From Vagococcus fessus (GTDB lineage: Bacteria; Bacillota; Bacilli; Lactobacillales; Vagococcaceae): 64,000 bases of DNA. This document shows, one piece after another, positions 35,461-46,671 of this stretch. The stretch's first letter is position 1. Each line of letters opens with the position of its first letter. Under the pieces are notes generated by a model. That model saw only the letters and a list, made by a program, of their open reading frames with translations. It was not told the DNA's origin and ran no database searches. The DNA lies in contig NZ_NGJY01000001.1 in NCBI RefSeq assembly GCF_003987565.1, forward strand, positions 558,001-622,000, given 5' to 3'. The translations under genes and the position numbers were made by a program.

Positions 35461-38400
35461 TTACAATGCGTTTACGTTAAAGGCTTGTGATTCTAATACT
35501 TTTAAAATTGCGCTTGCTGTATCAAGCGAGGTGAATAATGGTACACCGTGTTCAACTGCTTCTCGTCTAATCAAGAAACCATCTGTGGCAACTGTTCGTT
35601 TTTTATCCATAGTATTAACGACAACCTGGACATCTCCTTCGCGAATACAATCTAAAATCGTGCGACCTGTCTCATCGGCAATTTTAGAAATCTCAGTCAC
35701 CGCTAAACCTGATGCTTCTAAGTATTTCGCAGTTCCTTCTGTCGCTACTAAACGGTAGCCAATAGCTGCAAAACGTTTGGCAATTTCTAGCGCTTCTTCT
35801 TTCGCTTCGTCTGCAATTGTCAACAAGACTGAACCGTAAGTTGGAAGATGCATCCCGCTTGCTTCAAAGGCTTTATAAAGAGCTTTTTCTAACGTCTTGT
35901 CGGTTCCCATGACTTCACCGGTCGATTTCATTTCAGGTCCTAAGTACGTGTCGACTTTTAATAATTTAGCGAAAGAGAAGACTGGCGCTTTAACATGGAC
36001 CTGCTTGCTCTCAGGTGCTAACCCTTTATCGTAGCCTAACTCTTTTAATGTTTTCCCTAAAATTAATTGTGTCGCCACCTGAGCCATTGGAATATCCGTT
36101 ACTTTACTTAAAAATGGAACCGTTCGACTTGCTCGAGGGTTAACCTCAATGACATACGCTACATCTTGATGAATAACGAATTGAACATTCATCATCCCTA
36201 GACAATTTAAGCCAAGAGCTAAGCGAGTGGTATAATCGGCAATCGTCGCCTTCATTTCCTCACTTAGATTTTGTGGAGGATAGACGGCCATTGAATCGCC
36301 TGAGTGAACACCGGCACGTTCGATATGTTCCATAATGCCAGGTATTAACACTTCTTTCCCGTCACAGATTGCATCGACTTCACACTCCATACCGACTAGG
36401 TAACTATCGACTAAGACTGGATGTTCTGGCGAGGCTTTAACGGCTTCTACCATGTATCGTCTTAAATCCTCTTCGTTTTCAACAATTTCCATTGCTCGTC
36501 CACCTAAGACATAACTTGGTCTAACTAAGACGGGATAGCCTATTCGACTTGCAATCGCCACGGCTTCTTCACTGCTTGTTGCCGTATCTCCTGGCGGTTG
36601 AGGGATGTCTAACTCTTTTAAGGCTTGCTCGAATAAATCACGATTCTCCGCACGGTCCAAATCTTCAATCGTTGTCCCTATAATCTTCACGCCTGCTTTT
36701 GATAATGGTTCTGCTAAGTTTATGGCTGTCTGACCACCAAACTGAACGATGACCCCTTTAGGTTGCTCTAATTCAATAACATTTAGAACATCTTCTAGCG
36801 TTAGCGGTTCAAAATAAAGTTTGTCTGAGATCGAAAAGTCAGTGGACACTGTTTCAGGGTTACTGTTCATGATAATCGCCTCATAGCCTAAATCTTGAAT
36901 CGCTTTTACTGAATGAACAGTTGCGTAATCAAACTCTACACCTTGCCCGATTCGAATTGGACCTGAGCCTAAAACTAGGATTGATTCCTTTTCTGATACG
37001 AGACTTTCATTTTCTTCTTCGTAAGTACTATAGAAATAAGGGGTTGCCGATTCAAACTCAGCCGCACAGGTGTCTACCATTTTAAAGACAGGCTGGATAT
37101 GGTTTTTTGTTCGAAAAGCTCTCACTTCCGATTCACTCTCACCCCACAGTTCGGCGATTTTCACATCTGGTAGACCATACTTCTTAGCCTGTCTTAAAAC
37201 ATCAATATCATGTTTAGACGTTACTAATTCCTGTTCTAATTCAATGATGTGGAGTAATTTATCCAAGAAGAACAAGTCAACTTTTGTCAGCTCTGACAAT
37301 TCTTTTATCGTATACCCACGTCTGATTGCTTCTGCCAAGTAGAAAAGTCGGTCATCTTTCGCCCGAACTGTCCCTTCAATCAGTGCATCATCTGAACACT
37401 CTGCAAGTTCTGGTAATTCCATATAAGGAGCACCTATCTCTAACGAGCGAACGGCTTTTAATAAAGCTTCTTCAATATTACGACCAATCGCCATGACTTC
37501 TCCGGTAGCCTTCATCTGTGTCCCAAGTAGACGTTCCCCTTTTTCAAACTTATCAAAAGGCCAGCGTGGAATTTTAGCTACGACATAATCTAGTGCAGGT
37601 TCAAACTGCGCATAGGTTGTTTCAGTTACTGGATTGTACATCTCATCTAATGTTAAGCCGACTGCAATCTTCGCCGCTAACTTCGCAATCGGATAACCTG
37701 TCGCTTTACTCGCAAGAGCCGATGAACGACTCACACGTGGGTTAACTTCAATCACGTAGTATTTAAAACTATGTAGATCAAGTGCTAACTGAACATTACA
37801 CCCTCCTTCAATTTTCAATGCTCTAATTATTTTTAAGGATGCTTCTCTTAACATCTGATTCTCAACATCTGAAAGGGTCTGTGTTGGAGCGAATACAATT
37901 GAGTCTCCAGTGTGAATCCCTACTGGGTCAAAATTTTCCATGTTACACACAACCAATGCATTATCACGACTATCTCGCATCACTTCATATTCAATCTCTT
38001 TAAACCCCGCAATACTTTTTTCGATTAAGCACTGTGTCACTGGAGATTGTTTTAAGCCATTCTCACAAATCGCTTCCAATTCAGCCTGTGTATCGCACAT
38101 CCCACCACCCGTTCCACCTAACGTGAAAGCAGGTCTAACAATCACTGGATAACCTATTTGAGAAGCAAATTTTACCGCTTCCTCGACTGTCGTCACAATC
38201 TCACTTTCTGGAATAGGCTGGTCTAGTTCCTCCATCAGTTGTTTAAATAAATCACGGTCTTCTGCTTGGTCAATCGCTGATAATTTTGTACCTAGTAACT
38301 CAATGTTTAACTCTTCTAAAATCCCTGATTTTGCTAATTCCATTGCCATATTTAGTCCTGTTTGACCGCCCAAAGTAGGCACAATCGCATCAGGTTGTTC

Positions 38401-38640
38401 CATTCTTAAAATGCGTGAGACAAACTCTAACGTAATAGGTTCGATATAAACTTTATCTGCGATTTCCTTATCCGTCATAATCGTCGCTGGGTTTGAGTTC
38501 ACTAAGATAACCTCATACCCTTCTTCTTTAAGTGCAAGACAAGCTTGTGTGCCTGCATAATCAAATTCTGCGGCTTGTCCAATTACTATCGGACCGGAGC
38601 CTATTACCATAATTTTTTTTAGGTCAGTTCGTTTTGCCAT
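35461..38640 (-). CDS. carB: Carbamoyl-phosphate synthase large chain
   Basis: CarB makes carbamoyl phosphate from glutamine-derived ammonia, bicarbonate and two ATP. The 1059-residue protein has the two homologous ATP-grasp halves ([17 protein letters not shown] near 14-30; [17 protein letters not shown] in the second half) and the C-terminal allosteric MGS-like domain with [13 protein letters not shown]. In the pyr operon it is dedicated to pyrimidines (also called pyrAB). It starts 1 base after the carA stop codon. Its bicarbonate need connects to the carbonic anhydrase at the operon's end. Confidence 0.97.
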   Translation of the reverse strand: MAKRTDLKKIMVIGSGPIVIGQAAEFDYAGTQACLALKEEGYEVILVNSNPATIMTDKEIADKVYIEPITLEFVSRILRMEQPDAIVPTLGGQTGLNMAMELAKSGILEELNIELLGTKLSAIDQAEDRDLFKQLMEELDQPIPESEIVTTVEEAVKFASQIGYPVIVRPAFTLGGTGGGMCDTQAELEAICENGLKQSPVTQCLIEKSIAGFKEIEYEVMRDSRDNALVVCNMENFDPVGIHTGDSIVFAPTQTLSDVENQMLREASLKIIRALKIEGGCNVQLALDLHSFKYYVIEVNPRVSRSSALASKATGYPIAKLAAKIAVGLTLDEMYNPVTETTYAQFEPALDYVVAKIPRWPFDKFEKGERLLGTQMKATGEVMAIGRNIEEALLKAVRSLEIGAPYMELPELAECSDDALIEGTVRAKDDRLFYLAEAIRRGYTIKELSELTKVDLFFLDKLLHIIELEQELVTSKHDIDVLRQAKKYGLPDVKIAELWGESESEVRAFRTKNHIQPVFKMVDTCAAEFESATPYFYSTYEEENESLVSEKESILVLGSGPIRIGQGVEFDYATVHSVKAIQDLGYEAIIMNSNPETVSTDFSISDKLYFEPLTLEDVLNVIELEQPKGVIVQFGGQTAINLAEPLSKAGVKIIGTTIEDLDRAENRDLFEQALKELDIPQPPGDTATSSEEAVAIASRIGYPVLVRPSYVLGGRAMEIVENEEDLRRYMVEAVKASPEHPVLVDSYLVGMECEVDAICDGKEVLIPGIMEHIERAGVHSGDSMAVYPPQNLSEEMKATIADYTTRLALGLNCLGMMNVQFVIHQDVAYVIEVNPRASRTVPFLSKVTDIPMAQVATQLILGKTLKELGYDKGLAPESKQVHVKAPVFSFAKLLKVDTYLGPEMKSTGEVMGTDKTLEKALYKAFEASGMHLPTYGSVLLTIADEAKEEALEIAKRFAAIGYRLVATEGTAKYLEASGLAVTEISKIADETGRTILDCIREGDVQVVVNTMDKKRTVATDGFLIRREAVEHGVPLFTSLDTASAILKVLESQAFNVNAL

Positions 38641-38641
38641 C

Positions 38642-39727
38642 TTAAAGAGTCTCCTTCCATGTATCCATTAAATCCATAAAGTTATCAAACAAGTAAAGTG
38701 CATCGGTTGGTCCTGGTGCCGCATCTGGGTGAAATTGAACCGTAAAAGCGGGATAATTTTTGTGTTTCAAGCCTTCTACAGTCTCATCGTTAATCTCACG
38801 GTGAGTAATAAGTAAGACCTCATCGTCAATACTTTCTGGGTCAACGGCATAGCCGTGATTTTGTGAGGTGAAATCCACGCGACCTGTTGCAATTTCTCTA
38901 ACAGGATGATTGAACCCTCGGTGTCCAAATCTCATTTTATAAGTATCCGCATGATTAGCTAAAGCGAATAATTGATGGCCTAGGCAAATTCCAAAGATTG
39001 GCACCTTCCCTTGAATACCACGAATCATCTCTAAAACCTCTGGTAAATCTTTAGGATCTCCAGGTCCATTACTTAACATGACCCCATCAGGTTTTAGTGT
39101 TAGGATAGCTTCTGCTGTAGTGTCGTAAGGTAACACCGTAATGTTACAATTACGTTTGCTCAATTCTCTAAGAATACTGTGTTTCAATCCAAAATCTACG
39201 ACCACTACATTTCTTCCTGTTCCCGGACTTGGGTAAGGTTTACTGCACGACACTTGTGCCACTTGGTTAGTCGGCATTACCGTTGCTTTAAGGGCATCAA
39301 AGGCATGGTCAAGATTAACTTCATCGTCTGCATCTACAATACAGCCTTTAATCGTCCCTTCTTCTCTTAACTTACGTGTCAATTTTCGGGTATCAATACC
39401 AGAGATGCCTGGTATATTCTTAGCTTTCAAGAAGCTATCTAGGGAAAGATGACTGCGCCAATTTGATGGCACTCGTGCATGCTCACCGACCACTACTCCC
39501 TGACAAGTAGGTTCAATCGACTCGAAATCATCGCGATTAATGCCATAATTTCCAACTAACGGATAAGTAAAGGTAATAATCTGTCCGTTAAAACTTTGGT
39601 CAGTTATGGCTTCTTGATAACCGGTCATCCCTGTTGTAAAAACAACTTCTCCTGTTGTAAATCGTTCAGCACCAAACCCTTCTCCGTGAAACATCGTGCC
39701 ATCTTCTAGTATCAATACTCGTTTCAT
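38642..39727 (-). CDS. carA: Carbamoyl-phosphate synthase small chain
   Basis: CarA is the glutaminase subunit of carbamoyl-phosphate synthase. The 361-residue protein has the class I amidotransferase triad: Cys in [13 protein letters not shown] and the His/Glu pair in [15 protein letters not shown] (Glu replaced in sequence by Asp-Ala, so the third residue should be checked). The N-terminal domain shows [16 protein letters not shown] start at the ATG at 39727, which overlaps the pyrC stop codon (TAATG), not the longer frame to 39799. Confidence 0.95.
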   Translation of the reverse strand: MKRVLILEDGTMFHGEGFGAERFTTGEVVFTTGMTGYQEAITDQSFNGQIITFTYPLVGNYGINRDDFESIEPTCQGVVVGEHARVPSNWRSHLSLDSFLKAKNIPGISGIDTRKLTRKLREEGTIKGCIVDADDEVNLDHAFDALKATVMPTNQVAQVSCSKPYPSPGTGRNVVVVDFGLKHSILRELSKRNCNITVLPYDTTAEAILTLKPDGVMLSNGPGDPKDLPEVLEMIRGIQGKVPIFGICLGHQLFALANHADTYKMRFGHRGFNHPVREIATGRVDFTSQNHGYAVDPESIDDEVLLITHREINDETVEGLKHKNYPAFTVQFHPDAAPGPTDALYLFDNFMDLMDTWKETL

Positions 39728-41016
39728 TATGCGTTCCCTCTCTCCCAAACAATTGTACCGTCGACTACTGTCAGAACGGTTTCTCCTAATACTTTCCACC
39801 CAAGAAATGGGGTATTACATGATTTTGATAAGAAGTCTTCTTTTTCAATCCCTACTTCTGTCTCAATATCAAAAACCGCAATGTCTGCTGGCCCTCCAAC
39901 TTGCAGACGTCCTGCTTCTAGGTTAAATAATTTTGCCGGCTCCACTGTCATCCAGCGACTAACTTGTTCTAGCGTAAAAATACCAGTCTTTACAAAGTGT
40001 GTATACATTAACGAGAATGCTGTTTCACTGCCAACTATCCCAAATGGAGCGTTAAGCATGCTCTGATTTTTTTCATCTTCTGAATGCGGGGCGTGGTCTG
40101 TTGCGATACAATCGATTGTGCCATCACGTAATCCGGCAATCAGAGCTTGTCTATCGTCCTCTGCTCTTAGTGGTGGATTCATTTTAAACCTGCCGTGGTC
40201 TTCTGTAATGATATGGTCGGCTAAGATTAAATGATGAGGACAAACCTCGCAGCTCACTTTTACTCCAGCTTGTTTCGCTTCTCTAATAATTCGAACACTT
40301 TCTTTTGTTGAGACATGACAGACATGGTAGTGAACGCCTGTTTCTTCTGCCAATACTAAATCTCTAGCAATTTGTGAGGATTCGGTCGCACTCATAATCC
40401 CAGGTAGCCCTAGCTCCTCTGATTTCTTCCCTTTATGCATACAACCGCCGAACAATAAGCTCTCGTCTTCCGTATGTGCTACCAAAGGTCTGTTATTCTT
40501 TGCTGCTTCTTTCATTGCCAAGTACATCGTCCCAGCAGTCTGAACACCGACACCATCATTAGTAAAAGCAGGGGCACCTGCTTGGGTTAACTCTTCCATA
40601 TCGACAATTTCTTCTGAATTAAGTGAATGCGTAATCGGCGCATATTGATGAATTTTTATAATACTATCTTGCTCAATGAGATTTTTTAAATCGTTATATT
40701 TTTCTAATGTATCAGGTACTGGATCTAAGTTTGGCATGGCACAAACGGTTGTGTACCCGCCTCTTGCAGCAGCCTTACTTCCAGTTTCAATGGTTTCTTT
40801 ATGACAAAACCCAGGTTCTCTAAAGTGGACATGAAGGTCAACTAATCCTGGTGTTACTAAATGTCCATCCAAATCCACAACTTTATCAAAGTGTACGCCT
40901 TCTTTTTCAAAATCTAATCCGATAGCCTTTATTTTTTTATCCTCTATCCAAATATCACTTGGAATGGTTTGATTATGTTCTGATACGACCTGCCCATTTT
41001 TTAGTAAAAGTTTCAT
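39727..41016 (-). CDS. pyrC: Dihydroorotase
   Basis: PyrC cyclises carbamoyl aspartate to dihydroorotate. The 429-residue protein is the class I, amidohydrolase type: zinc-binding HVHFREPG (about 61-68), the further histidines in VCHVST and CPHHL, and the catalytic aspartate in [10 protein letters not shown]. It overlaps pyrB by one base upstream (TAATG at 41014-41018) and carA downstream, so three consecutive genes are coupled. Confidence 0.96.
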   Translation of the reverse strand: MKLLLKNGQVVSEHNQTIPSDIWIEDKKIKAIGLDFEKEGVHFDKVVDLDGHLVTPGLVDLHVHFREPGFCHKETIETGSKAAARGGYTTVCAMPNLDPVPDTLEKYNDLKNLIEQDSIIKIHQYAPITHSLNSEEIVDMEELTQAGAPAFTNDGVGVQTAGTMYLAMKEAAKNNRPLVAHTEDESLLFGGCMHKGKKSEELGLPGIMSATESSQIARDLVLAEETGVHYHVCHVSTKESVRIIREAKQAGVKVSCEVCPHHLILADHIITEDHGRFKMNPPLRAEDDRQALIAGLRDGTIDCIATDHAPHSEDEKNQSMLNAPFGIVGSETAFSLMYTHFVKTGIFTLEQVSRWMTVEPAKLFNLEAGRLQVGGPADIAVFDIETEVGIEKEDFLSKSCNTPFLGWKVLGETVLTVVDGTIVWERGNA

Positions 41017-41933
41017 TATAACGACTTCCCTTCTAAGATAGATTCTAAAATTGCCATTCTCATAAACACTCCATTTGTCATTTGACTTACGATTCTGGAC
41101 TGTAAACTTTCCACTAATTCATCTGCCAGTTCGACATCACGATTAACCGGTGCTGGGTGCATGATAATTGCTTCTGGTTTTAAACACTTGCTACGCTCAA
41201 CCGTTAACCCGTATTGTTCGTGATAGCTCTCTTTTGAAAAAACAGTTCCTGTTTTATGACGCTCATGTTGAACTCTAAGTAACATCAAGACATCCACTTT
41301 TTTTACTAACTCATCTATTTCTAAGTACTCACCAAATGCTTCGAATTTTGGATCAAACCACTCTTTGGGCCCTGAGAAATAAACCGTCGCCCCTAAGCGT
41401 CTTAAAAGTGCCATATTGGATTTTGCTACTCGTGAATGACTTAAATCCCCGACTATTCCGACCGTTAACCCTTTAAACGTTCCAAACTCTTCATAAATTG
41501 TCATCATATCTAGTAGACACTGTGACGGGTGTTGCCCACTGCCGTCACCCCCATTTATGATAGCCGTCCGAATCGTAGGACTTTCGATTAAATCATGATA
41601 ATAGTCTTCTTCTGGATGTCTGATTACACAAGCTGAAACACCTAGTGCTGATAGGGTAAGGATAGTGTCATATAACGATTCACCTTTATTGATAGAACTA
41701 GTGGCTGTTTCAAAAGGTATCACGTTAAGCCCTAATCTATTCTCGGCAACTTCAAAACTTTTATGTGTCCGTGTACTGTCTTCAAAAAATAAATTTGCTA
41801 CGAATACGGGTTCACTTGGAGTCTGCCAAGTTTCACCTGCTTTAAAGTCCTGTGCCCGTTTGATTAATTGCATGACTTCTTCATTTGTTAAACTTTCACT
41901 TGTTAAGAGATGTTTTAGATTTGCAATCGTCAT
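41016..41933 (-). CDS. pyrB: Aspartate carbamoyltransferase catalytic chain
   Basis: PyrB joins carbamoyl phosphate and aspartate, the first committed step. The 305-residue protein shows the carbamoyl-phosphate loop [13 protein letters not shown] (about 49-61), the [12 protein letters not shown] segment, and aspartate-binding [10 protein letters not shown]. No regulatory pyrI is present, as expected for Gram-positives. It follows pyrP by only 25 nt, too short for the third attenuator found in Bacillus subtilis. Confidence 0.97.
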   Translation of the reverse strand: MTIANLKHLLTSESLTNEEVMQLIKRAQDFKAGETWQTPSEPVFVANLFFEDSTRTHKSFEVAENRLGLNVIPFETATSSINKGESLYDTILTLSALGVSACVIRHPEEDYYHDLIESPTIRTAIINGGDGSGQHPSQCLLDMMTIYEEFGTFKGLTVGIVGDLSHSRVAKSNMALLRRLGATVYFSGPKEWFDPKFEAFGEYLEIDELVKKVDVLMLLRVQHERHKTGTVFSKESYHEQYGLTVERSKCLKPEAIIMHPAPVNRDVELADELVESLQSRIVSQMTNGVFMRMAILESILEGKSL

Positions 41934-41958
41934 ACTTCCTAACCTCCCTTTCTCTCTT

Positions 41959-43245
41959 TTATTTTTCGCTTAATGCTTTTTCTGGTAAAACAAGGTTTAA
42001 TACGATTCCGAATAATGTTGCAAGTGCCATTCCTGATAGTTCGAACGGTCCTGATTTAAACATTAGTCCACCGATACCGACTACTAAGATGACTGAGGCA
42101 ATGATTAAGTTACGTTTTTTATCAAAGTCGATTTTGTTATCAATCAAAATTTTAAGCCCGCTTGATGCGATAACTCCGAATAAGATAAAGCTAATCCCTG
42201 AAATAACAGGTCCAGGTATACTTAAGATGACTGCGCTAATTTTTCCGATAAAGCCTAAGACAATCGCAAGTACTGCCGCTCCTCCTAGTACAAAGACACT
42301 ATGAACACGTGTGATGGCAAGAACTCCAATATTTTCACCGTAACTTGTTACTGGCGGCCCTCCTACAAAACTCGCTGAAATTTGAGCTAATCCATCTCCT
42401 AAAATCGTGCGTGATAGACCTGGATCTTCAAAGTAATTACGTTTCGTTAATTTATTTAATACTGTGATATGACCGATATGCTCAGTCATTGTGACAAACG
42501 CGATAGGGGCCATCGTGGTGATTGCTCCGATATAAAGCTTAGGTTCGTAGTTCACAAATGGAATTTCGAAATTTGGTAAAGCGAACCAAGCTGCATCTAC
42601 AATCGGTTGCGTATCGACAATTCCAAAGAGCATTGCCACACCATATCCTGAAATAATTCCCAATAAGATTGGAAGTAAGCCGATAAAGCCTTTTAGAAAC
42701 ATGTTGAAGATAATCGTTAATCCTAGTGTGATAAGTGCTACTGCAATATATTTTGGACTATAATCACCTGTTGGCGTTAACATCGCATTTTGAGCGGCAC
42801 TTCCTGCAAGCCCCAACCCGATTACCATAACAACTGGCCCTACTACAATCGGTGGTAATAATTTATTAATCCAATCCGAACCGATTTTTTTAATAATCAG
42901 TGCTACAATCACATACACTAACCCGGTTGTTAAAGCGCCTTGAGCAACTGCCGGATACCCTTCTGACTTCATTAACATTTGCATCGCTGGGATGAAAGCA
43001 AAACTACTTCCTAAATAGGCTGGAATTTTTGCCCCTGTTGTTGCCATATACACCAGCGTTCCTAATCCTGAACTTAGTAAGGCAATTCCTGGGTCAATGC
43101 CGACCAGTATTGGTACTAAAACTGTTGAACCAAACATCGTAAATAAATGTTGCAAGCTTAGCCCGAACCACTGTAAGGGCTTGGGTTTATCCTTTATATC
43201 AAGTACCGCATCCGTATTTCTAAATTCTTTTGTTGTCTCTGTCAT
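41959..43245 (-). CDS. pyrP: Uracil permease (NAT/NCS2 family)
   Basis: PyrP imports uracil by proton symport. The 428-residue membrane protein has about 14 segments and NCS2 signatures: [19 protein letters not shown] at the N-terminus, a TEHIGH segment in the substrate site (about residues 241-246), and [15 protein letters not shown] start at the ATG at 43245 with GGAGCG upstream; the longer frame to 43260 would include it. Its leader (43288-43407) has a terminator and a PyrR-like site, so its expression falls when uridine nucleotides are plentiful. Confidence 0.95.
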   Translation of the reverse strand: MTETTKEFRNTDAVLDIKDKPKPLQWFGLSLQHLFTMFGSTVLVPILVGIDPGIALLSSGLGTLVYMATTGAKIPAYLGSSFAFIPAMQMLMKSEGYPAVAQGALTTGLVYVIVALIIKKIGSDWINKLLPPIVVGPVVMVIGLGLAGSAAQNAMLTPTGDYSPKYIAVALITLGLTIIFNMFLKGFIGLLPILLGIISGYGVAMLFGIVDTQPIVDAAWFALPNFEIPFVNYEPKLYIGAITTMAPIAFVTMTEHIGHITVLNKLTKRNYFEDPGLSRTILGDGLAQISASFVGGPPVTSYGENIGVLAITRVHSVFVLGGAAVLAIVLGFIGKISAVILSIPGPVISGISFILFGVIASSGLKILIDNKIDFDKKRNLIIASVILVVGIGGLMFKSGPFELSGMALATLFGIVLNLVLPEKALSEK

Positions 43246-43280
43246 ATTATTTCGCTCCACTTCTACTTTATTTTTGTGTA

Positions 43281-43407
43281 AGAAAAAAACCTCACCTTAG
43301 CACACACTAAGATGAGGTTCTCACAAAGATACCCTGAAGAAGTTCCTAGTGACACAGTCGGTCCCCAGGCTTTCAGAATTCAATGCTTTTCTCAGTCTCT
43401 CTGTACT
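43281..43407 (-). promoter_or_regulatory. PyrR-type attenuator between pyrR and pyrP
   Basis: On the minus strand, a PyrR-binding-loop-like AGTACAGAGAGACT (43407-43394; two differences from the usual AGTCCNGNGAGGCT) precedes a terminator with a 13-bp stem (43319-43307 with 43300-43288, one G-T or mismatch) and seven T. This is the second of the attenuators expected in a PyrR-controlled operon. Confidence 0.8.
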
Positions 43408-43437
43408 AAATTAAAAAGCAACTATTTAGTTATAACC

Positions 43438-43971
43438 TTATTTTTGAATATAAATACGGTCTTGTTTATCAGCTTCTACCATCTCTACAACCACTTTTTC
43501 TGTCGCTGCTGTTGGTAAATTTTTTCCTACATAGTCTGCGCGGATCGGCAACTCTCGGTGACCTCTATCCACTAAAACTGCTAAGGAAATTTTTTCTGGG
43601 CGTCCAAAATCCATCACCGCATCCAGTGCTGCACGGATTGTTCTCCCTGTATATAAGACGTCATCAATTAAGATAACATGTTTACCAGCAATATTTTCTG
43701 GCATTGATGATTTTGTTAAATCTGGTTTCACATTTGGGTCAAATCCTTGATCATCACGGTACATCGTTGTATCTAACTCACCTACTGGAAGTTCTAAACC
43801 CTCTAGCTGGTGCAGACGTTCTGAAATACGCTTTGCAATATAAACGCCTCTTGTCTTAATTCCGACTAGTACAAGATTTTCAATCCCTTTGTTACGCTCA
43901 ATAATCTCATACGTCATACGAGTTAAGATACGTTTCATCGTGACCTCATCAATTACTTCTGTTTCTACCAT
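43438..43971 (-). CDS. pyrR: PyrR: attenuation regulator and uracil phosphoribosyltransferase
   Basis: PyrR binds pyr mRNA when UMP/UTP is high, letting terminators form, and has a secondary UPRTase activity. The 177-residue protein has the type I phosphoribosyltransferase PRPP motif [20 protein letters not shown] (about 95-114) and [15 protein letters not shown] (about 36-50). GGAGGCG precedes the ATG. It is the first gene of the operon it controls; both attenuators are present in the sequence. Confidence 0.97.
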   Translation of the reverse strand: MVETEVIDEVTMKRILTRMTYEIIERNKGIENLVLVGIKTRGVYIAKRISERLHQLEGLELPVGELDTTMYRDDQGFDPNVKPDLTKSSMPENIAGKHVILIDDVLYTGRTIRAALDAVMDFGRPEKISLAVLVDRGHRELPIRADYVGKNLPTAATEKVVVEMVEADKQDRIYIQK

Positions 43972-43994
43972 AATGGTCGCCTCCTTTTATCACA

Positions 43995-44099
43995 ACAAAA
44001 AACTCCTACCTTTACTAAGAAAGGCAGGAGTATATAGTTATCCTGTAGACAGACTGAGACTACTACTCGTCTGTTGTGCCTTCTTAGCCTCACGGGACT
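43995..44099 (-). promoter_or_regulatory. PyrR-type attenuator in the pyrR leader
   Basis: On the minus strand AGTCCCGTGAGGCT (44099-44086) matches the PyrR-binding loop consensus exactly. It is followed by a terminator made of CTCCT-A-CCTTT and AAAGG-C-AGGAG (44003-44030) with a T-run, ending 23 nt before pyrR. PyrR-UMP binding favours the terminator. Confidence 0.9.
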
Positions 44100-44133
44100 A
44101 TTCTTAAAGGTGATGTTTAGTTGTGTGTTATTT

Positions 44134-44160
44134 CTTATAACGTACTTTACACGTTTTCAA
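44134..44160 (-). promoter_or_regulatory. Probable pyr operon promoter
   Basis: On the minus strand -35 TTGAAA (44160-44155) and -10 TATAAG (44139-44134) are 15 nt apart, a little short. It lies 35 nt before the PyrR-binding loop and is the best candidate in the gap after rluD. Confidence 0.45.
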
Positions 44161-44173
44161 ACTTAATTGCAAG

Positions 44174-45076
44174 CTATTTTGGTAAATTTGCTAAAGTTTC
44201 TTCAAATAATGGTGGGAGTGGTGCTTCAAAATACATCTCTTCACCTGTTTTTGGATGCGTAAAGCCTAATACTTTCGCATGTAAGAATTGACCATTACCT
44301 GGCAATGTTTTACGAGGACCATATAATGGATCCCCTGCGATAGGGAATTTAATATATTGCATATGCACACGAATTTGATGTGTACGTCCTGTTTCTAATT
44401 GACATTCAATTAAGGTAAACTCTTCAAAATTATCGATCACTTTGAAATGAGTGACAGCAGGTTTCCCACCCTCAATAACTGCTTGAGATTGACGGTTTAA
44501 TTTTGAGCGTCCGATTGGAGCATCGATTGTTCCTTTTTCATGAGGAATTTCACCATGAACTAATGCAATGTAACGACGTGTCGCTGTTTTATCTTTTAAT
44601 TGTTTGCTTAATGATTCATGAGCTTCATCATTTTTAGCAACCATTAATAAACCAGATGTATCTTTATCAATACGGTGAACAATCCCTGGGCGAATTACAT
44701 CATTGATACTTGATAAGTTTTTGATATGGTAAAGTAACGCATTTACCATTGTCCCTGATGGATGACCTGCTGAAGGGTGAACAACCATTCCTTGAGGTTT
44801 ATTTACTACTACAACATCCTCATCTTCATATACGATTTCAAGTGGAATATTTTCAGCTTCCACTGTTAATTCAACTGGCTCTTGGCGGATAATTTCAATA
44901 GCATCATCAGCTTTAACTTTATAGTTAGCTTTTACCACTTCACCGTTAACTGTTACAAACTCGTCTTTTAACCATTGTTGGATTTGAGAACGAGAAAATT
45001 CCTTAAATGTTTCTACAATTACTTTATCTATTCTACCCTTTTGATCGGTTACGATCATGTTTAATTTTTCTTCCAT
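44174..45076 (-). CDS. rluD: 23S rRNA pseudouridine synthase, RluD family
   Basis: A 300-residue RluA/RluD-family pseudouridine synthase. It has an N-terminal S4 RNA-binding domain (FSRSQIQQWLKDEFVTVNGE, about 27-46) and the catalytic domain with HRIDKDTSGLLMVAKN, which holds the active aspartate. RluD-type enzymes modify helix 69 of 23S rRNA; the exact site cannot be told from sequence. It starts 1 base after the lspA stop codon and has the usual lspA-rluD-pyr gene order. Confidence 0.92.
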   Translation of the reverse strand: MEEKLNMIVTDQKGRIDKVIVETFKEFSRSQIQQWLKDEFVTVNGEVVKANYKVKADDAIEIIRQEPVELTVEAENIPLEIVYEDEDVVVVNKPQGMVVHPSAGHPSGTMVNALLYHIKNLSSINDVIRPGIVHRIDKDTSGLLMVAKNDEAHESLSKQLKDKTATRRYIALVHGEIPHEKGTIDAPIGRSKLNRQSQAVIEGGKPAVTHFKVIDNFEEFTLIECQLETGRTHQIRVHMQYIKFPIAGDPLYGPRKTLPGNGQFLHAKVLGFTHPKTGEEMYFEAPLPPLFEETLANLPK

Positions 45077-45077
45077 G

Positions 45078-45533
45078 TTAGTCCACCTTGTCTAATTTTT
45101 CGTCGAGTAAAATATATATAAAGACACACCCAACCCCGACAGTTAAGGCCATATCCGCTACATTAAAAATAGGAAAATTAAAGAATTCTACTTGGAACAT
45201 ATCCACCACATAATTCAAACGAATACGGTCAATCAAATTCCCAATCGCCCCACCTAATATTAAACTTAAACCAATTGTTAACCACTTACTACTCTGTAAA
45301 TTCTTAGCTAAAATATAAACGACAACAGCGCATGTCACGGCTGTAATAATGTAGAAAAACCACATCTTACCTTCCAACATACTCCAAGCTGCCCCTTCAT
45401 TATGTAAATGAGTTAGTGATAGTATCGGATTATGAAACACAGTTTCACCAATCTCGATTGAATTCATTACCGCGTATTTGACTATTTGATCAACACTAAT
45501 CACTGCAGCGGCTACTATTAAATACACTAGCAT
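45078..45533 (-). CDS. lspA: Lipoprotein signal peptidase (signal peptidase II)
   Basis: LspA removes signal peptides from prolipoproteins. The 151-residue membrane protein has four hydrophobic segments and the two catalytic aspartates in GAIGNLIDRIRLNYVVDMF (about 101-119) and FPIFNVADMALTVGV (about 128-142). I start at the ATG at 45533, whose GGAGG lies 8 nt upstream; the gene then overlaps the stop codon of the CBS gene by one base. Confidence 0.95.
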   Translation of the reverse strand: MLVYLIVAAAVISVDQIVKYAVMNSIEIGETVFHNPILSLTHLHNEGAAWSMLEGKMWFFYIITAVTCAVVVYILAKNLQSSKWLTIGLSLILGGAIGNLIDRIRLNYVVDMFQVEFFNFPIFNVADMALTVGVGCVFIYILLDEKLDKVD

Positions 45534-46246
45534 TAACGTTTCCTCCACTCTTCATAATACGCTTGGAAAAACTCTTTCGGACGAATTAACCCCATAAGCT
45601 TTCCATTAGTCTTACCATTATCTGTAATTAAAATTGCTTCTGTAGTTGGATCATTTAAAAATAATTCCATTCCCTCAAAAACAAAGGCATCTTTAGAGAC
45701 CAATTTATAGTTCTCTTTTTTACGATCCGATTGCAACACACTTCCTGCCGTTTGACCTTTAACATCTATCTGATGATTTTTCCCATGAGCTGCTAGCCAT
45801 AACCCAATACCGTTTGCTGTTAAAAGACCTACAATTTCAGCCTTATCATAGATAGGAAACTGAGAAAACCCTTCCTGCGCCATTCGGTCAAGTATCGTAG
45901 TTAAACTTGTTTCCTTACTAAACACGACAACTTTCTTTTTAAAACGAGGAACAATTCGTTCAGGTTGTTTCAATTCTGATTCGATTGTTTTTATTTTCTT
46001 TATAATCCATTCATTAGGTTCAGCTATAATAAAATTCGGAGAAATTCTATCATGTACAATCGCATTTCTTAATTGAGCAATTTCAATTAAATCATCTTGA
46101 AATTTTTTGACAAGTAAATCAGGTCGTTTGGATAAGCGCCTTACTAAATCTGTAAACCCTATATTTCCTTTACCTTGATACTGTTCTTGCATCCATTTCT
46201 CTATTCGATTAAATGTTGCTAAAAATTCATCTGCTCTTGTTTTCAT
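45533..46246 (-). CDS. HEPN-like/CBS domain protein
   Basis: A 237-residue protein. The N-terminal half is helical and contains LRNAIVHDRI (R60, H65), an Rx4H pattern like the active motif of HEPN ribonuclease domains and of DUF4145-like folds. The C-terminal half (about 105-235) holds a CBS-domain pair (FSKETSLTTILDRMAQEGFS; then DAFVFEGMELFLND), which normally senses adenine nucleotides. I start at the ATG at 46246 with GAGGGA upstream. It is first in a unit with lspA and rluD. Whether it is a nuclease is not shown. Confidence 0.75.
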   Translation of the reverse strand: MKTRADEFLATFNRIEKWMQEQYQGKGNIGFTDLVRRLSKRPDLLVKKFQDDLIEIAQLRNAIVHDRISPNFIIAEPNEWIIKKIKTIESELKQPERIVPRFKKKVVVFSKETSLTTILDRMAQEGFSQFPIYDKAEIVGLLTANGIGLWLAAHGKNHQIDVKGQTAGSVLQSDRKKENYKLVSKDAFVFEGMELFLNDPTTEAILITDNGKTNGKLMGLIRPKEFFQAYYEEWRKR

Positions 46247-46360
46247 TGCTACATCCCTCACAGTAAAATGACGTTTAAATGAATGTTGTGTCACCTTACT
46301 ATAATAACAGTTAATGGTCTAAAAAGCCAAATAGATTTTATTTTACTATCTTAAGTATAG

Positions 46361-46389
46361 TTGACCAAACCTATAAAGAATTCTATAAT
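46361..46389 (+). promoter_or_regulatory. Promoter of the cold-shock gene
   Basis: A near-consensus promoter: -35 TTGACC (46361-46366), 17-nt spacer, -10 TATAAT (46384-46389). It leaves a short 5' leader of about 34 nt before the ATG at 46430. Confidence 0.85.
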
Positions 46390-46429
46390 AGCCTTAGGTA
46401 TCTAATTTAACTCATTGGAGGAATGTAAG

Positions 46430-46636
46430 ATGGCGAATGGTACAGTTAAGTGGTTCGACGCTAAAAAAGGGTATGGCTTTATTACTTATGACGAAGGCGA
46501 AGAAATTTTCGTGCATTTTACAGGAATAAATAGTGATGGTTTTAAAACATTAACAGAAAATCAACCTGTCACTTTTGATATCAAAGAGGCTCACCGTGGC
46601 CTTCAAGCAACTAACGTAACTTTATCAGAAAATTAA
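46430..46636 (+). CDS. Cold-shock protein (CspA family)
   Basis: A 68-residue single cold-shock domain with RNP1 KGYGFITYD and RNP2 EIFVHFTGI, so it binds single-stranded RNA/DNA as a chaperone. I start at the ATG at 46430 behind TTGGAGG. It is slightly unusual in having YD in place of the more common the aspartate/glutamate pair after RNP1. It has a strong promoter and its own terminator; it is monocistronic. Confidence 0.95.
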   Translation: MANGTVKWFDAKKGYGFITYDEGEEIFVHFTGINSDGFKTLTENQPVTFDIKEAHRGLQATNVTLSEN

Positions 46637-46671
46637 AAAGAGCCGACTAACTAATTAGTCGACTCTTTTTT
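46635..46671. terminator. Bidirectional terminator
   Basis: A stem of 16 bp with one mismatch (46635-46650 with 46655-46670) and A/T-rich bases serves the cold-shock gene (plus) and ebsA (minus), whose stop codon lies inside the hairpin. Confidence 0.88.

Noticed and set aside
41934-41958. Third PyrR attenuator between pyrP and pyrB
   Set aside because: The gap is only 25 nt and holds just the ribosome-binding site.
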